Shown here in pieces: positions 23,925 to 32,609 of a stretch of 44,960 bases of DNA (the first letter of the stretch is position 1; every line of letters begins with the position of its first letter). A program made the translations under genes and the position numbers. Location: NCBI GenBank assembly GCA_039588215.1, contig JBDHAD010000022.1:1-44960 (forward strand), in the 5' to 3' direction. The notes below the pieces were generated by a model, which had not been told where the DNA came from, did not search any database, and saw nothing but the letters and a program-made list of their open reading frames with translations. Origin of the DNA: JBDHAC01 sp039588215. Lineage in GTDB: Bacteria > Gemmatimonadota > Gemmatimonadetes > Palauibacterales > Palauibacteraceae.

Positions 23925-25115
23925 ATGCGCGGTCATCGGTCCGTACGAGCCCGTCCACCGCACCATCTTTCCTGGTGGTGTGCAATCCTTGCGGTTTCGG
24001 TCGTGCTCTCGGCTTGCAGCGAGGACGCGATCCCCCCGTTCCAGCCGGGCCCCGGCGGCCAGCCGGCCGCGTACTCGGTGGTGACCGCGGGAGGAGCGCA
24101 CAGTTGCGGAATCAGCGATCGGGGAAACTTCTGCTGGGGTGATGGTGAGGCGGGCCAGCTCGGCACGGGGCTCATCGAGAATCGCAACATCCCGACCCAG
24201 ATCGCGGGAGGGAGCACGCTCGCCGTGCTGAGTGCAGGAGATCTCCACACGTGCGCGGTCGCGACGGGCGGCGAGACGTTCTGCTGGGGCGAGGGCGATG
24301 ATGGGCGGCTTGGGAACGGCCTCACGCAGGACTGGCTCACGCCCTCTCTCGTTTCCGAAACCCTGCGGTTTCAGTGGGTGAGCGCCGGCGAACAGCACAC
24401 GTGCGGGATCGCGACGACTGGTGAGACCCTCTGCTGGGGTAACGGGTCAGGTGGCCGCCTCGGGATCGGAAACGAACAGAGCCGAGTGAACCCCGCTCAA
24501 GTGCTGGGTGGCTTCAGCTTCGATCAGGTGAGCGCGGGGAGAGCCCACACGTGCGCCGTGACCGATGCCGGGCTCGCGTTCTGCTGGGGGGAGGGGGACG
24601 ATGGGCGCCTGGGCACGGGCAACCCGATCGATCAGCTCGAGCCGACCGCGGTCTCGGGCGGGTTGACGTTCACACAGGTGAGCGCGGGGACGCTGCACAC
24701 GTGCGGGGTGACGGACACCGGTGATGTCTACTGCTGGGGGAGCGGAGCGGACGGTCGTCTCGGGACCGGGAACACGCTGGACCGAAACGAGCCAGCCATC
24801 GTTCCCGGCGGCCTCACGTTCACTCGCGTCAGCGTGGGCGACGCCCACACCTGTGCCGTGACGACGGGTGGCGACGCGTATTGCTGGGGGTTGGGCACCG
24901 ACGGACGCCTCGGCACCGGGAACGAGCTGGGTCGCCTGGAGCCCGCGATCGTCACCGGCCAGACCGGGTTCGTGGCCGTGGAGGCGGGGGCGGAGCACAC
25001 GTGTGGTGTGCTGCAGGACGGTTCCGCGTTTTGCTGGGGCATGGGAGCCGACGGTCGTCTCGGCACCGGGAACGAAGTCAGCCGGGTCAACGCTGCCCGC
25101 GTCGTTTCCGGCTAG
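23925..25115 (+). CDS. RCC1-repeat (seven-bladed propeller) lipoprotein
   Basis: The 396-residue product starts with a lipoprotein signal ending LSAC (ILAVSVVLSAC). It then has seven consecutive 50-residue RCC1-type repeats, enough for one closed beta-propeller. Each repeat follows the pattern VSAG..HTC....G...CWG.G.DGRLGTGN, so two cysteines recur per blade and may form a disulfide in each. Bacterial RCC1-like proteins serve as binding scaffolds; no partner is evident here. The frame is open back into tRNA-Gln, but that part is not coding; ATG 23925 begins the signal peptide. It is the first gene of the accessory block. Confidence 0.9.
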   Translation: MRGHRSVRARPPHHLSWWCAILAVSVVLSACSEDAIPPFQPGPGGQPAAYSVVTAGGAHSCGISDRGNFCWGDGEAGQLGTGLIENRNIPTQIAGGSTLAVLSAGDLHTCAVATGGETFCWGEGDDGRLGNGLTQDWLTPSLVSETLRFQWVSAGEQHTCGIATTGETLCWGNGSGGRLGIGNEQSRVNPAQVLGGFSFDQVSAGRAHTCAVTDAGLAFCWGEGDDGRLGTGNPIDQLEPTAVSGGLTFTQVSAGTLHTCGVTDTGDVYCWGSGADGRLGTGNTLDRNEPAIVPGGLTFTRVSVGDAHTCAVTTGGDAYCWGLGTDGRLGTGNELGRLEPAIVTGQTGFVAVEAGAEHTCGVLQDGSAFCWGMGADGRLGTGNEVSRVNAARVVSG

Positions 25116-25221
25116 GGTCCTCGGCCGATACCACCTCGACACCGCGGCCGCCTCGAGGTCGCCCCGGACATCGCGCCGGCCTCATCTCGCGGTTTCAACT
25201 AGCGGCCCGCGGACTCATCCG

Positions 25222-25250
25222 TTGGCCAGGTACGGCCATCCCCCTAACAT
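25222..25250 (+). promoter_or_regulatory. Promoter placing the start point on the next ATG
   Basis: TTGGCC (25222-25227) and TAACAT (25245-25250) have a 17-base spacer. The predicted start point, seven bases after the -10, is the A of the ATG at 25257, and there is no ribosome binding site, which suggests a leaderless mRNA. Nothing else stands out in 25116-25221. Confidence 0.45.
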
Positions 25251-25256
25251 CTCACC

Positions 25257-27506
25257 ATGAGTGCCGACCACGAAGGGGGCCCGCCGGAGGCCACCAGCCT
25301 CCACGCAAATCGCCTCGCCGGCGAAAAGAGTCCCTACCTCCTCCAGCATGCCTACAACCCCGTGGACTGGTATCCGTGGGGCGAGGAGGCGTTCGAGAAG
25401 GCGCGTCTCGATGACAAGCCGATCTTCCTCTCCATCGGGTATTCCACCTGCCACTGGTGCCACGTGATGGAGCGTGAGTCGTTCGAGGACGGCGAGGTGG
25501 CCGCGCTCCTGAACGACGACTTCGTGTCCATCAAGTTGGATCGCGAGGAGCGCCCCGACATCGACGGCGTATACATGACGGTCTGTCAGCTCACCACAGG
25601 TCACGGCGGGTGGCCCTTGACCATCGTGATGACGCCGGACAGGAAGCCGTTCTTCGCGGGCACATATTTCCCCAAGGAAAGTCGCGGCGGACGGATCGGG
25701 ATGATCGATCTCCTCCCGCGTCTGACGGGGTTGTGGAAGGGACGCCGGGGGGAGGTGCTCCAGTCGGCGGAGTCGATACTCGCCGCGGTGCGGGAGGCCG
25801 AGCGCCCGGACACGCGCCCGGGGCTGCCGCTCGGGACCGACCAAGTAGCGCCGACCGGGGAGTCGCCGCTCGGAGAGGATACCCTGCGCCGGACCTACGA
25901 GGAGTTGGCCGCGCGCTTCGACAAGCTGCAGGGTGGATTCGGGGGCGCTCCGAAGTTCCCGACCCCACACCAGTTCCTATTCCTGCTCAGGTACCATGAC
26001 CGCAGCGGCGAGCCCCATGCCCTGGAGATGGTCGAGAAGACGCTCGAGACCATGCGGCGCGGTGGGATCTTCGACCACGTCGGGTTCGGCTTCCACCGTT
26101 ACTCGACCGACGCGCGGTGGCTCCTCCCGCACTTCGAAAAGATGCTGTACGACCAGGCGCTCCTCGCGATGGCGTATACCGAGACGTGGCTGGTCACAAA
26201 GCGACCCGAGTATCGCCAGGTCGTTGAGGAGATCCTCGCTTACGTCCTGCGCGACATGACGGATCCGTCCGGCGGCTTCTACTCGGCCGAGGATGCGGAC
26301 AGCGAGGGCCGCGAAGGGAAGTTCTACCTGTGGACCGTCACCGAGCTCGAGGAGGTGCTGGACGAGGCAGACGCGGCGCTCGCACGGCGCGTCTACAATC
26401 TGGAGAAGCGGGGAAACTTCGCCGATGAGGCGACCGGGAAGCGCACCGGCGAGAACATAGCCCACCTCCGGAAGCCGCTCGGGGAGATCGCACGCGAGCT
26501 CGTCGGCATCGGGCAGCTCGATGCCGGCCGCGGAACCGGAACCGGTAAGAAGGTTGAGGATAACGCGGCGGAGGATGCGCTGCGGCGTCGGCTGGAGCAG
26601 ATCCGCGCGAAGCTGTTCGCGGCTCGCGAGGCCCGCGTCCACCCCCTGAAGGATGACAAGATCCTGACCGACTGGAACGGTCTGATGATCGCGGCCATGG
26701 CGATCGCGGGGCGCGCGTTCGATACCCCGGAGTACGCGCGTGCCGCAGAGCGCGCGGCCGGCTTCCTGCTCGACGCGCTACGCGACGAAGGGGGACGGCT
26801 GCTGCACCGGTATCGGGAAGGAGAAGCGGCCCTCCAGGCGACGGCGGCCGACTACGCGTTCCTGGTCTGGGGGTTGATCGAGCTGTACGAGACGACGTTC
26901 GAGCCACGCCACCTCGCCGAATCGCTCCGCCTGCACAAGGACATGGTGGAGCGCTTCTGGGACGACGAGGCGGCCGGGTTCTTCACCGCTGCGGCCGATG
27001 TCTCCGATCTCCCGGTTCGACAGAAGGAGGCGTACGACGGTGCCACGCCCTCCGCAAACGCGGTCGCGTGGTACAACGCGTTGCGCCTCGCGCGCTTGAC
27101 GGGAGATCCGGAGCTGGAAGAGCGGGCTGCCCGGCACGAGAAGGCTTTCGCCGGCACGATCCTCCGGATGCCCTCGGCCTACACGATGTGGCTGACGGCC
27201 CTGGACTTCAGGGTCGGACCCGCGCACGAAGTGGTGATTGCGGCTCCCTACCCGGCCGGGGGTGAGGGCGACACCGGGGCGGCGGCGTTTCTGGATGCGC
27301 TACGGACCCGATTCATTCCACGTGTCGTGGTCTTGGACCGGCTCCAGGGACCTGCCGGTGAGGAACTCGCCGCACTCGCGCCGTTCGCCGCCGCGCACGG
27401 GCCCGTGGACGGGCAGGCCGCGGCGTACGCGTGCTCGGATTTCGCGTGTCAAGCTCCGGTCCTCGAGCCCGCCGCGCTGCTACGCGCGCTCGGGCTCGAG
27501 GACTGA
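25257..27506 (+). CDS. Thioredoxin-fold DUF255 protein (YyaL/SPATA20 family)
   Basis: A 749-residue protein of full family length. The N-terminal thioredoxin-like domain has SPYLLQHAYNPVDWYPW and STCHWCHVMERESF, with the CHWC pair at C65 and C68. The long C-terminal part is an alpha/alpha-barrel resembling glycoside hydrolases, including GGIFDHVGFGFHRYSTD and LTDWNGLMIAAMA, and it ends with the typical Cys-containing CSDFACQAPV. No signal peptide is seen, so it is probably cytoplasmic. Its biochemical function is not established. It has no ribosome binding site, and its promoter suggests a leaderless transcript. Confidence 0.92.
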   Translation: MSADHEGGPPEATSLHANRLAGEKSPYLLQHAYNPVDWYPWGEEAFEKARLDDKPIFLSIGYSTCHWCHVMERESFEDGEVAALLNDDFVSIKLDREERPDIDGVYMTVCQLTTGHGGWPLTIVMTPDRKPFFAGTYFPKESRGGRIGMIDLLPRLTGLWKGRRGEVLQSAESILAAVREAERPDTRPGLPLGTDQVAPTGESPLGEDTLRRTYEELAARFDKLQGGFGGAPKFPTPHQFLFLLRYHDRSGEPHALEMVEKTLETMRRGGIFDHVGFGFHRYSTDARWLLPHFEKMLYDQALLAMAYTETWLVTKRPEYRQVVEEILAYVLRDMTDPSGGFYSAEDADSEGREGKFYLWTVTELEEVLDEADAALARRVYNLEKRGNFADEATGKRTGENIAHLRKPLGEIARELVGIGQLDAGRGTGTGKKVEDNAAEDALRRRLEQIRAKLFAAREARVHPLKDDKILTDWNGLMIAAMAIAGRAFDTPEYARAAERAAGFLLDALRDEGGRLLHRYREGEAALQATAADYAFLVWGLIELYETTFEPRHLAESLRLHKDMVERFWDDEAAGFFTAAADVSDLPVRQKEAYDGATPSANAVAWYNALRLARLTGDPELEERAARHEKAFAGTILRMPSAYTMWLTALDFRVGPAHEVVIAAPYPAGGEGDTGAAAFLDALRTRFIPRVVVLDRLQGPAGEELAALAPFAAAHGPVDGQAAAYACSDFACQAPVLEPAALLRALGLED

Positions 27507-27584
27507 TCGGGCAAGCCTCGCAGCGATCCTCACGCAGCGCGCTTCGCACCGGGACATCGACCGGCCAGCCGTGTATGGTTCGGT

Positions 27585-29360
27585 TTGGAGACTCCGAGGC
27601 GGGACTCGAACGCGGGTATCGCTGCTGTGGTAGCCGATCGCTGTCGAACGGGCAGATTACTCACCAGCCAAAGAGGCGCGCGGTTCTTCGCGCTCCTCCT
27701 ACTACCGCTGTTACCCCTTTCCAGCCCGACGCTGTCCGCCCAGGAAGTTCGTGGTACGGCTGTGGAAGCCGGGACCGCTAGGCCGATCGCGGGTGCCTTC
27801 GTGAGCCTCCTGAATCGAGCGGGCGACGCGACGGCGTCGACACTCACCGGCCCCGGCGGGGCTTTCGTGTTGGAGGCTCCACAACCGGCTCGCTACACAC
27901 TCGAGGTCGAGCGCATCGGGTACGAGACGTGGACCTCGGATCCATTCGATCTCGTGACGCGAAGGACCGTCACGCGCCGGCTCGAAGTCACGGTGCAGCC
28001 GGTCAATCTCGAAGCGCTCACGGTGGCTGTGGAGTCCGAGTGCGGTCTTCGGCCCGGCACGGGCGAACCGCTGCTCCGGGCTTGGGAGGAGGTGCGCAAG
28101 GCGCTGGACGTGAGCCTGTGGACGGAGGAACCCGGCCGCATCCAATTCGAGCTCCGGACGTGGACGCGGATGCTCGACGTCGCGGCTCGAGTCGCGCGCA
28201 GCCAGGAAAGCCGCAGCGCATGGAAGACCGGCAGCAGCTCGTTCGTGAGCCCACCGGCCGCAGACCTCGCCGAGGACGGGTACGTCCTGCGAAGCGACGA
28301 AGGCAACCATCTCTTCTTTGGGCCCGACGCGGGGGTCTTCTTGTCGGACGCCTTTCGTCAGGACCACTGCTTCTCGCTCGTCTGGGGTCGGGAGGAACAT
28401 GCGGATTTGATCGGGCTCGCCTTCGACCCGATCCATCGAGGCGATGCCGCGCGGGTGGAGGGTGTGCTGTGGCTGGATCCCGCCACGGGTGAGCTGCGCG
28501 ACCTCGAGTTCGAGTTCGTGGACCTGAACATCGTCGGACTCCCCCGTGACCACAGGGCTTGGGGCAGGGCGTGGTTCCGGCGATTGCCGCCCGGGATCTG
28601 GGTGGTGTCCCGCTGGTGGATAAAGACCCCAGTCCTGCGCGTGAGCATCCGCGGGACGACGCTGCATGGCTACAGGGAGGATGGTGGCGAGGTCACACGA
28701 TTGGAACTCGCGGACGGAAGCACGATCGACCTCACCGAACGTGGGACGCTGTCAGGATACGCCGCGGATGGACTCACCGGAGGCGCGCTGGCCGGGGCGG
28801 CGGTCTACCTCGTAGGCACCGGGTACGTGATAACCACCGACCTGGCGGGGCGCTTCCGCTTCGATCTCGTACCTGAGGGTCGTTACACGCTCCGTTTTCG
28901 TCACCCGGACCCGCACCTCGGAGGGATGGAGGGCCCCAGCCGGGCAGTGGAGGTGGTGGGGGGAGAGCCCACATCTTTACGCGTCGAATTCCGCCCCGAG
29001 TGGGCCGTGGATCAGCTGTGCCCGGCTGAGGCACCGCGAGCCGAGGCTCAGGTCGCAGGTCCCGTTGCGCTGTTGGGCCTCGTACGCGACGCTGAAACCG
29101 GCGACCCGGTCCCAGAGGCGATAGTCCGGCTTCGAGCCGGAGAGGACGGCCAGCTTCGAACGATCCAGGCCGACGACACCGGAGCCTTCCTCGTATGCGG
29201 CCTGGGGGCCCCCGGTCCGCTGTCGCTCCAGGCGGCGGTCGCAGACCGGGTCTCTGAAGCGGTATGGGTGGTGGTCCCCGAGAGTGGTCTCGTCATCCAG
29301 GATCTAGACGTGTCGGCGCCGGGGGCGGGGGACCCGGGCTCGGCGGAGAGTCGATTCTAG
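27585..29360 (+). CDS. Secreted protein with carboxypeptidase-regulatory-like domains
   Basis: This 591-residue protein has a late signal peptide (ARFFALLLLPLLPLSSP, cleavage near LSAQ). A first beta-sandwich of the CarboxypepD_reg type follows at about 54-135 (EVRGTAVEAGTARPIAGAFV). A middle region of about 230 residues, rich in Trp and charged residues, is unknown to me; two more beta-sandwich domains lie at about 385-465 and 495-580. Such domains bind sugars or proteins outside the cytoplasm and often precede TonB receptors, but no receptor is attached. The start is unsure: TTG 27585 leaves a long basic stretch before the signal; GTG 27627 would give a more usual signal peptide. It is followed 19 bases on by a related gene. 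Confidence 0.75.
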   Translation: METPRRDSNAGIAAVVADRCRTGRLLTSQRGARFFALLLLPLLPLSSPTLSAQEVRGTAVEAGTARPIAGAFVSLLNRAGDATASTLTGPGGAFVLEAPQPARYTLEVERIGYETWTSDPFDLVTRRTVTRRLEVTVQPVNLEALTVAVESECGLRPGTGEPLLRAWEEVRKALDVSLWTEEPGRIQFELRTWTRMLDVAARVARSQESRSAWKTGSSSFVSPPAADLAEDGYVLRSDEGNHLFFGPDAGVFLSDAFRQDHCFSLVWGREEHADLIGLAFDPIHRGDAARVEGVLWLDPATGELRDLEFEFVDLNIVGLPRDHRAWGRAWFRRLPPGIWVVSRWWIKTPVLRVSIRGTTLHGYREDGGEVTRLELADGSTIDLTERGTLSGYAADGLTGGALAGAAVYLVGTGYVITTDLAGRFRFDLVPEGRYTLRFRHPDPHLGGMEGPSRAVEVVGGEPTSLRVEFRPEWAVDQLCPAEAPRAEAQVAGPVALLGLVRDAETGDPVPEAIVRLRAGEDGQLRTIQADDTGAFLVCGLGAPGPLSLQAAVADRVSEAVWVVVPESGLVIQDLDVSAPGAGDPGSAESRF

Positions 29361-29379
29361 CGGGCTAAAGGAGGCGATC

Positions 29380-30939
29380 ATGCAGGCCCACCGTCGCCAT
29401 CGAGTCGCGTACACACTCGCGCTCATCGGGCTCGTCCTTTTGCTCCTGATGCTCGCTGCCCGACCGCTCTACGGCCAAGACGTGCGCGACGCCAAGCTGG
29501 CGGAGTGGGGGACCGTCATGGGAGCCGTGTACGACAGCCTGGAGAGCCGGCCTCTCCCCGGTGCACGGGCGCTCCTCGCCGGCACCGATTACGAGGGTCG
29601 TACGGACATCGAGGGCCGCTTCCGGCTCGAGTTCGTGCCCCCCGGCAAATACACGCTTCGATTGGAGCACCCCGCGGCCGAGCTGTATGGGCTCACACCG
29701 ATCGACCACCCGGTCACGGTCCGAGCCGATCGGGCGGTGATCGTGGACCTGGCATTCCCCTCTCGCGACACCGTGCTCCCCCGACTCTGTGGCAACGCGG
29801 AGGATGGTAAGGATCTCGTGCACCCGGACGAACCGAGCATCGTCCTCGGTTTCGTGCGCTACGAGGGCTCCGTTGAGCCCGTCCCGGGTGCGCGCGTGTG
29901 GATCAGCTACAGCGATTTCTGGGGGCAAGGGAGCGACCGTTGGACGAAGGGCAACGAAGCCTGGAATCAGATCGCGGTCGAGACGGACGAGACGGGCGCC
30001 TACCTCGCGTGCGGTATGCCCGGGAATTGGAGTGTGATCGCACAGGCAGAGACGCAGGGCGCCGCCAGTGATACGGTGTGGCGCCGCACCCCTCCCGGGG
30101 AGCTGCTTCGATTGGACCTGGAGTTGTCACCCTCCAACGAGGGTCCGGGGGCCTCGGGGCTCGACCGTCGCGCGGCGTTCGGCGACGTGTTGGATCCCGG
30201 CGCCGACGCCGACTCACGCACCGCCACGCTCCTCGGCACCGTGAAGGCTGCGGAGACGGGCGAGCCGGTCAACGCCGCGCGGGTTCGGGTGGTCGGAACC
30301 GATATCGAACGTGTGACCCGGGGCGATGGGACGTTCGTGATCGAAGGCTTGGGGGTCGGCCGGTACCGCGTCGTGACCGAGCACATGGGAATGGCCTCCG
30401 ACACCGCCACAGTGGATCTTGGCGGGGGAGCCGTCAGCCTGGCGGTCCTCACGCTGGAGACGCGCCCGATCGAGCTCCCGAACCTCGACGTCGCGATCGA
30501 GCGAACCTACCGCAATCCGCGAATCGCCGGCTTCCACCAGCGAATGCGCCGCGGCATCGGAGAGTTCATCACGGCCGAGGATCTCGATCTCGCGGACGTG
30601 ATCGGCAACTTCCGGCGCCTGCCCAACGTGAGCGTCGAACAGTGCGTTGGCCCCGACGGGATGCGTGTGACCTATTGCTGGAATGTCGTGATCGCGAGGG
30701 GTGTGTTCGCGGGTGTATTCCGTGGTGGAGCGCACTGTCGACCACTTATCTACATCGACGGACATCTCCGAGGTACCGGAGGGGCGTTCGAACCCCCGTT
30801 TACGCAGCTCCAGTCCCTCCCCCGCGACATGATCGAGGGGATCGAGGTGTACCGGAACCCTGCCGGAGCGCCCGGTCAGTACCGGATGCTGGGCGACGCG
30901 TGCGGGATCGTGCTCGTGTGGACGGGGACCGGGCGCTAA
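29380..30939 (+). CDS. Secreted regulatory-domain protein with TonB plug-like end, no barrel
   Basis: The 519-residue product has a clear signal peptide (YTLALIGLVLLLLMLAARP, cleavage near YGQ). Three carboxypeptidase-regulatory-like beta-sandwiches follow, at about 44-125, 150-245 and 285-360. The last 150 residues resemble a TonB-dependent receptor plug (GIGEFITAEDLDLADVIGNF, RPLIYIDGHLRG, DMIEGIEVYRNPAGAP), but the gene ends there and no beta-barrel follows. Four cysteines in the plug-like part could form disulfides. A strong AAAGGAGG precedes the ATG. It shares architecture with the gene 19 bases upstream, and the two are probably one operon; the role may be binding or sensing at the outer envelope. 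Confidence 0.82.
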   Translation: MQAHRRHRVAYTLALIGLVLLLLMLAARPLYGQDVRDAKLAEWGTVMGAVYDSLESRPLPGARALLAGTDYEGRTDIEGRFRLEFVPPGKYTLRLEHPAAELYGLTPIDHPVTVRADRAVIVDLAFPSRDTVLPRLCGNAEDGKDLVHPDEPSIVLGFVRYEGSVEPVPGARVWISYSDFWGQGSDRWTKGNEAWNQIAVETDETGAYLACGMPGNWSVIAQAETQGAASDTVWRRTPPGELLRLDLELSPSNEGPGASGLDRRAAFGDVLDPGADADSRTATLLGTVKAAETGEPVNAARVRVVGTDIERVTRGDGTFVIEGLGVGRYRVVTEHMGMASDTATVDLGGGAVSLAVLTLETRPIELPNLDVAIERTYRNPRIAGFHQRMRRGIGEFITAEDLDLADVIGNFRRLPNVSVEQCVGPDGMRVTYCWNVVIARGVFAGVFRGGAHCRPLIYIDGHLRGTGGAFEPPFTQLQSLPRDMIEGIEVYRNPAGAPGQYRMLGDACGIVLVWTGTGR

Positions 30940-30979
30940 GGCCGCTCGCGCGCCTCACCGGAATCAGCGGTTGTCGCGC

Positions 30980-32335
30980 CTACTCCCCCGTGTACACGAT
31001 CCGATAAATCCGCCCGCCACGGTCATCGGACACGTAGAGCGAACCGTCCGGACCCACCGCGACACCCGCGGGACGGTGCGACGCGCCACCGGGGCTCACA
31101 TCCTCGCCCGCGAATCCATCCGCGAACACGTCCCACTCGCCGGTAGGCTCGCTCCCGTCGAATTCGATAAACACGACGTTGTACCCGGCCTGCGGGAGGG
31201 GCGCCCGGTTCCACGAGCCATGGAACGCGATGAACGCCCCGCCGCGGTAGCGCTCGGGGAACTGCGTTCCGGTGTAGAAAGCGAGGCCGTTGGGCGCCCA
31301 GTGGGCGGGTAATGCCACGGCCGGGTTCTTCATGTCGGCGCAGCGGCCGACCTCGGTGCCGTCGCCGCCGTACTCGGGCGCGAGCACCTTCACGCCGTTG
31401 ATGGGATCGTAGTAGCAGTATGGCCACCCGAAGTTGTCCCCCTCCCGGATGTGAACGAACTCCTCGGCCGGCATCTCGGCCTGGTCATCGGCCGTGAACA
31501 GCTCGCTCCATAACTGGAAGAGGCCATCTCGCCCGTGCTGTGCGCCCCACAATTCTCCCGTCCCGGGTCGGATGGCGAGCGCGAACGTGTTCCGGAGCCC
31601 CGTTGCGAACCGCGAGCCGTCAGCCTGCGTCTGACCCGGCCTCCTGGCGTCGAAGCGCCACGTGCCGCCGCGATCCTCGAGCTGCGGACATGGATCATGG
31701 CCCGGAGAGCCCGCCGTGCGGGGCTCGACCTGACACGCGTTGGACGGTCCTCCGAGGTTCACGTATACGTTCCCATCGGGGTCGATGGCCGCCGACTTCG
31801 CGGCGTGTCCGGTGCCGGGCCCGGGCAGCCCCTCTACGATGCGCTCGCCGGGCCCCGATGGGGTCAGGCTGCCCTCGGTCATCGGGTATCGGATGACCCC
31901 GTCGTCCGGGGCGAGATACAAGTACCCTTCGAACAGGTTGATCCCCGTGCCGCCGATGTCTCCGAACTGCTCGACCTCGTCGGCGCGGCCATCTCCGTCC
32001 GAATCACGAAGCGCGGTCACGCCACCAGCGTCCCCGCTGCGGTTCGCGCGCCTGACGACGAACACGTCGCCGTTGGGTGCCACGACCAGGTTGCGTGTGC
32101 TCCCCAGCTCGTCGGCGAATACGAGCGCACAGAACCCGTCCGGGACCGTGATCCCGGCGTTGTCCGCGTCGCACTCGGGAACCGCCTGGCCGGCGGAGGC
32201 CATCTGTCCGGAGAGACCGACGCTCGCATCCGCGCTCTGGACCATGGCACGGCGCGTACAGCCGCTGAGCACGACGGCCGCGATCACGAACACGGCGATG
32301 AGCGGCGAGCGAGACGAGTGGATCGACCGTGGCAT
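30980..32335 (-). CDS. PQQ-type sugar dehydrogenase/sorbosone dehydrogenase-like lipoprotein
   Basis: A 451-residue lipoprotein: signal SPLIAVFVIAAVVLSGC, with the lipidated cysteine at 26. The rest is a six-bladed propeller of the glucose/sorbosone dehydrogenase family, with LGSTRNLVVAPNGDVFVV, FATGLRNTFALAIRPGTGELW, DNFGWPYCYYDP and FIAFHGSWNR. Family members oxidise sugars with PQQ and pass electrons onward, but many homologues are uncharacterised, so PQQ use here is inferred. GGAGG precedes the ATG. The frame stays open upstream, antisense to the divergent peptidase leader; I rejected that part. It is the only minus-strand gene to the right of 5.6 kb. Confidence 0.88.
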   Translation of the reverse strand: MPRSIHSSRSPLIAVFVIAAVVLSGCTRRAMVQSADASVGLSGQMASAGQAVPECDADNAGITVPDGFCALVFADELGSTRNLVVAPNGDVFVVRRANRSGDAGGVTALRDSDGDGRADEVEQFGDIGGTGINLFEGYLYLAPDDGVIRYPMTEGSLTPSGPGERIVEGLPGPGTGHAAKSAAIDPDGNVYVNLGGPSNACQVEPRTAGSPGHDPCPQLEDRGGTWRFDARRPGQTQADGSRFATGLRNTFALAIRPGTGELWGAQHGRDGLFQLWSELFTADDQAEMPAEEFVHIREGDNFGWPYCYYDPINGVKVLAPEYGGDGTEVGRCADMKNPAVALPAHWAPNGLAFYTGTQFPERYRGGAFIAFHGSWNRAPLPQAGYNVVFIEFDGSEPTGEWDVFADGFAGEDVSPGGASHRPAGVAVGPDGSLYVSDDRGGRIYRIVYTGE

Positions 32336-32517
32336 CGAACGTCCTCCGACTAAGGGGCTGCTCCCCCGGCTCTTCCAGGGGCTCGTCCCCGGCAAATCCG
32401 GGGCTTCTCGAAGTCTCTCGAGCCACAAAGCTTCCGGTGTATTGAGGCGCGCGTCAAGCGAAGGCGGTTGCCACGCTGGCGCGATTCGCGGAGCCGAAGC
32501 CTTCCCTGAATGTGGCC

Positions 32518-32526
32518 TGTTAGAAT
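32518..32526 (+). promoter_or_regulatory. Extended -10 element upstream of the M14 peptidase
   Basis: TGTTAGAAT is an extended -10 (TGn plus TAGAAT) 83 bases before the peptidase ATG; no good -35 is visible, which extended -10 promoters can tolerate. The rest of the 274-base divergent gap (32336-32609) shows no other clear site apart from the ribosome binding site of the minus-strand gene. Confidence 0.4.
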
Positions 32527-32609
32527 GGGGCCTGCGGCGATATCCTGCCCAGCGGAGCCCGGTCGGCTCAGGTCTGGCAGCCAAGAACACCCGACTACCC
32601 GGTGAGAAG

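Noticed and set aside
24070..25115. CRISPR or DNA satellite repeats
   Set aside because: The 150-base periodicity is the coding repeat of the RCC1 propeller; units are diverged and in frame.
27587..27620. tRNA on the minus strand before the regulatory-domain gene
   Set aside because: A T-loop-like GTTCGAGTC is present, but the T-stem has mismatches and there is no acceptor partner.
31740..32609. Long N-terminal extension of the M14 peptidase
   Set aside because: It is antisense to the sugar dehydrogenase and lies before a clear signal peptide at 32610.
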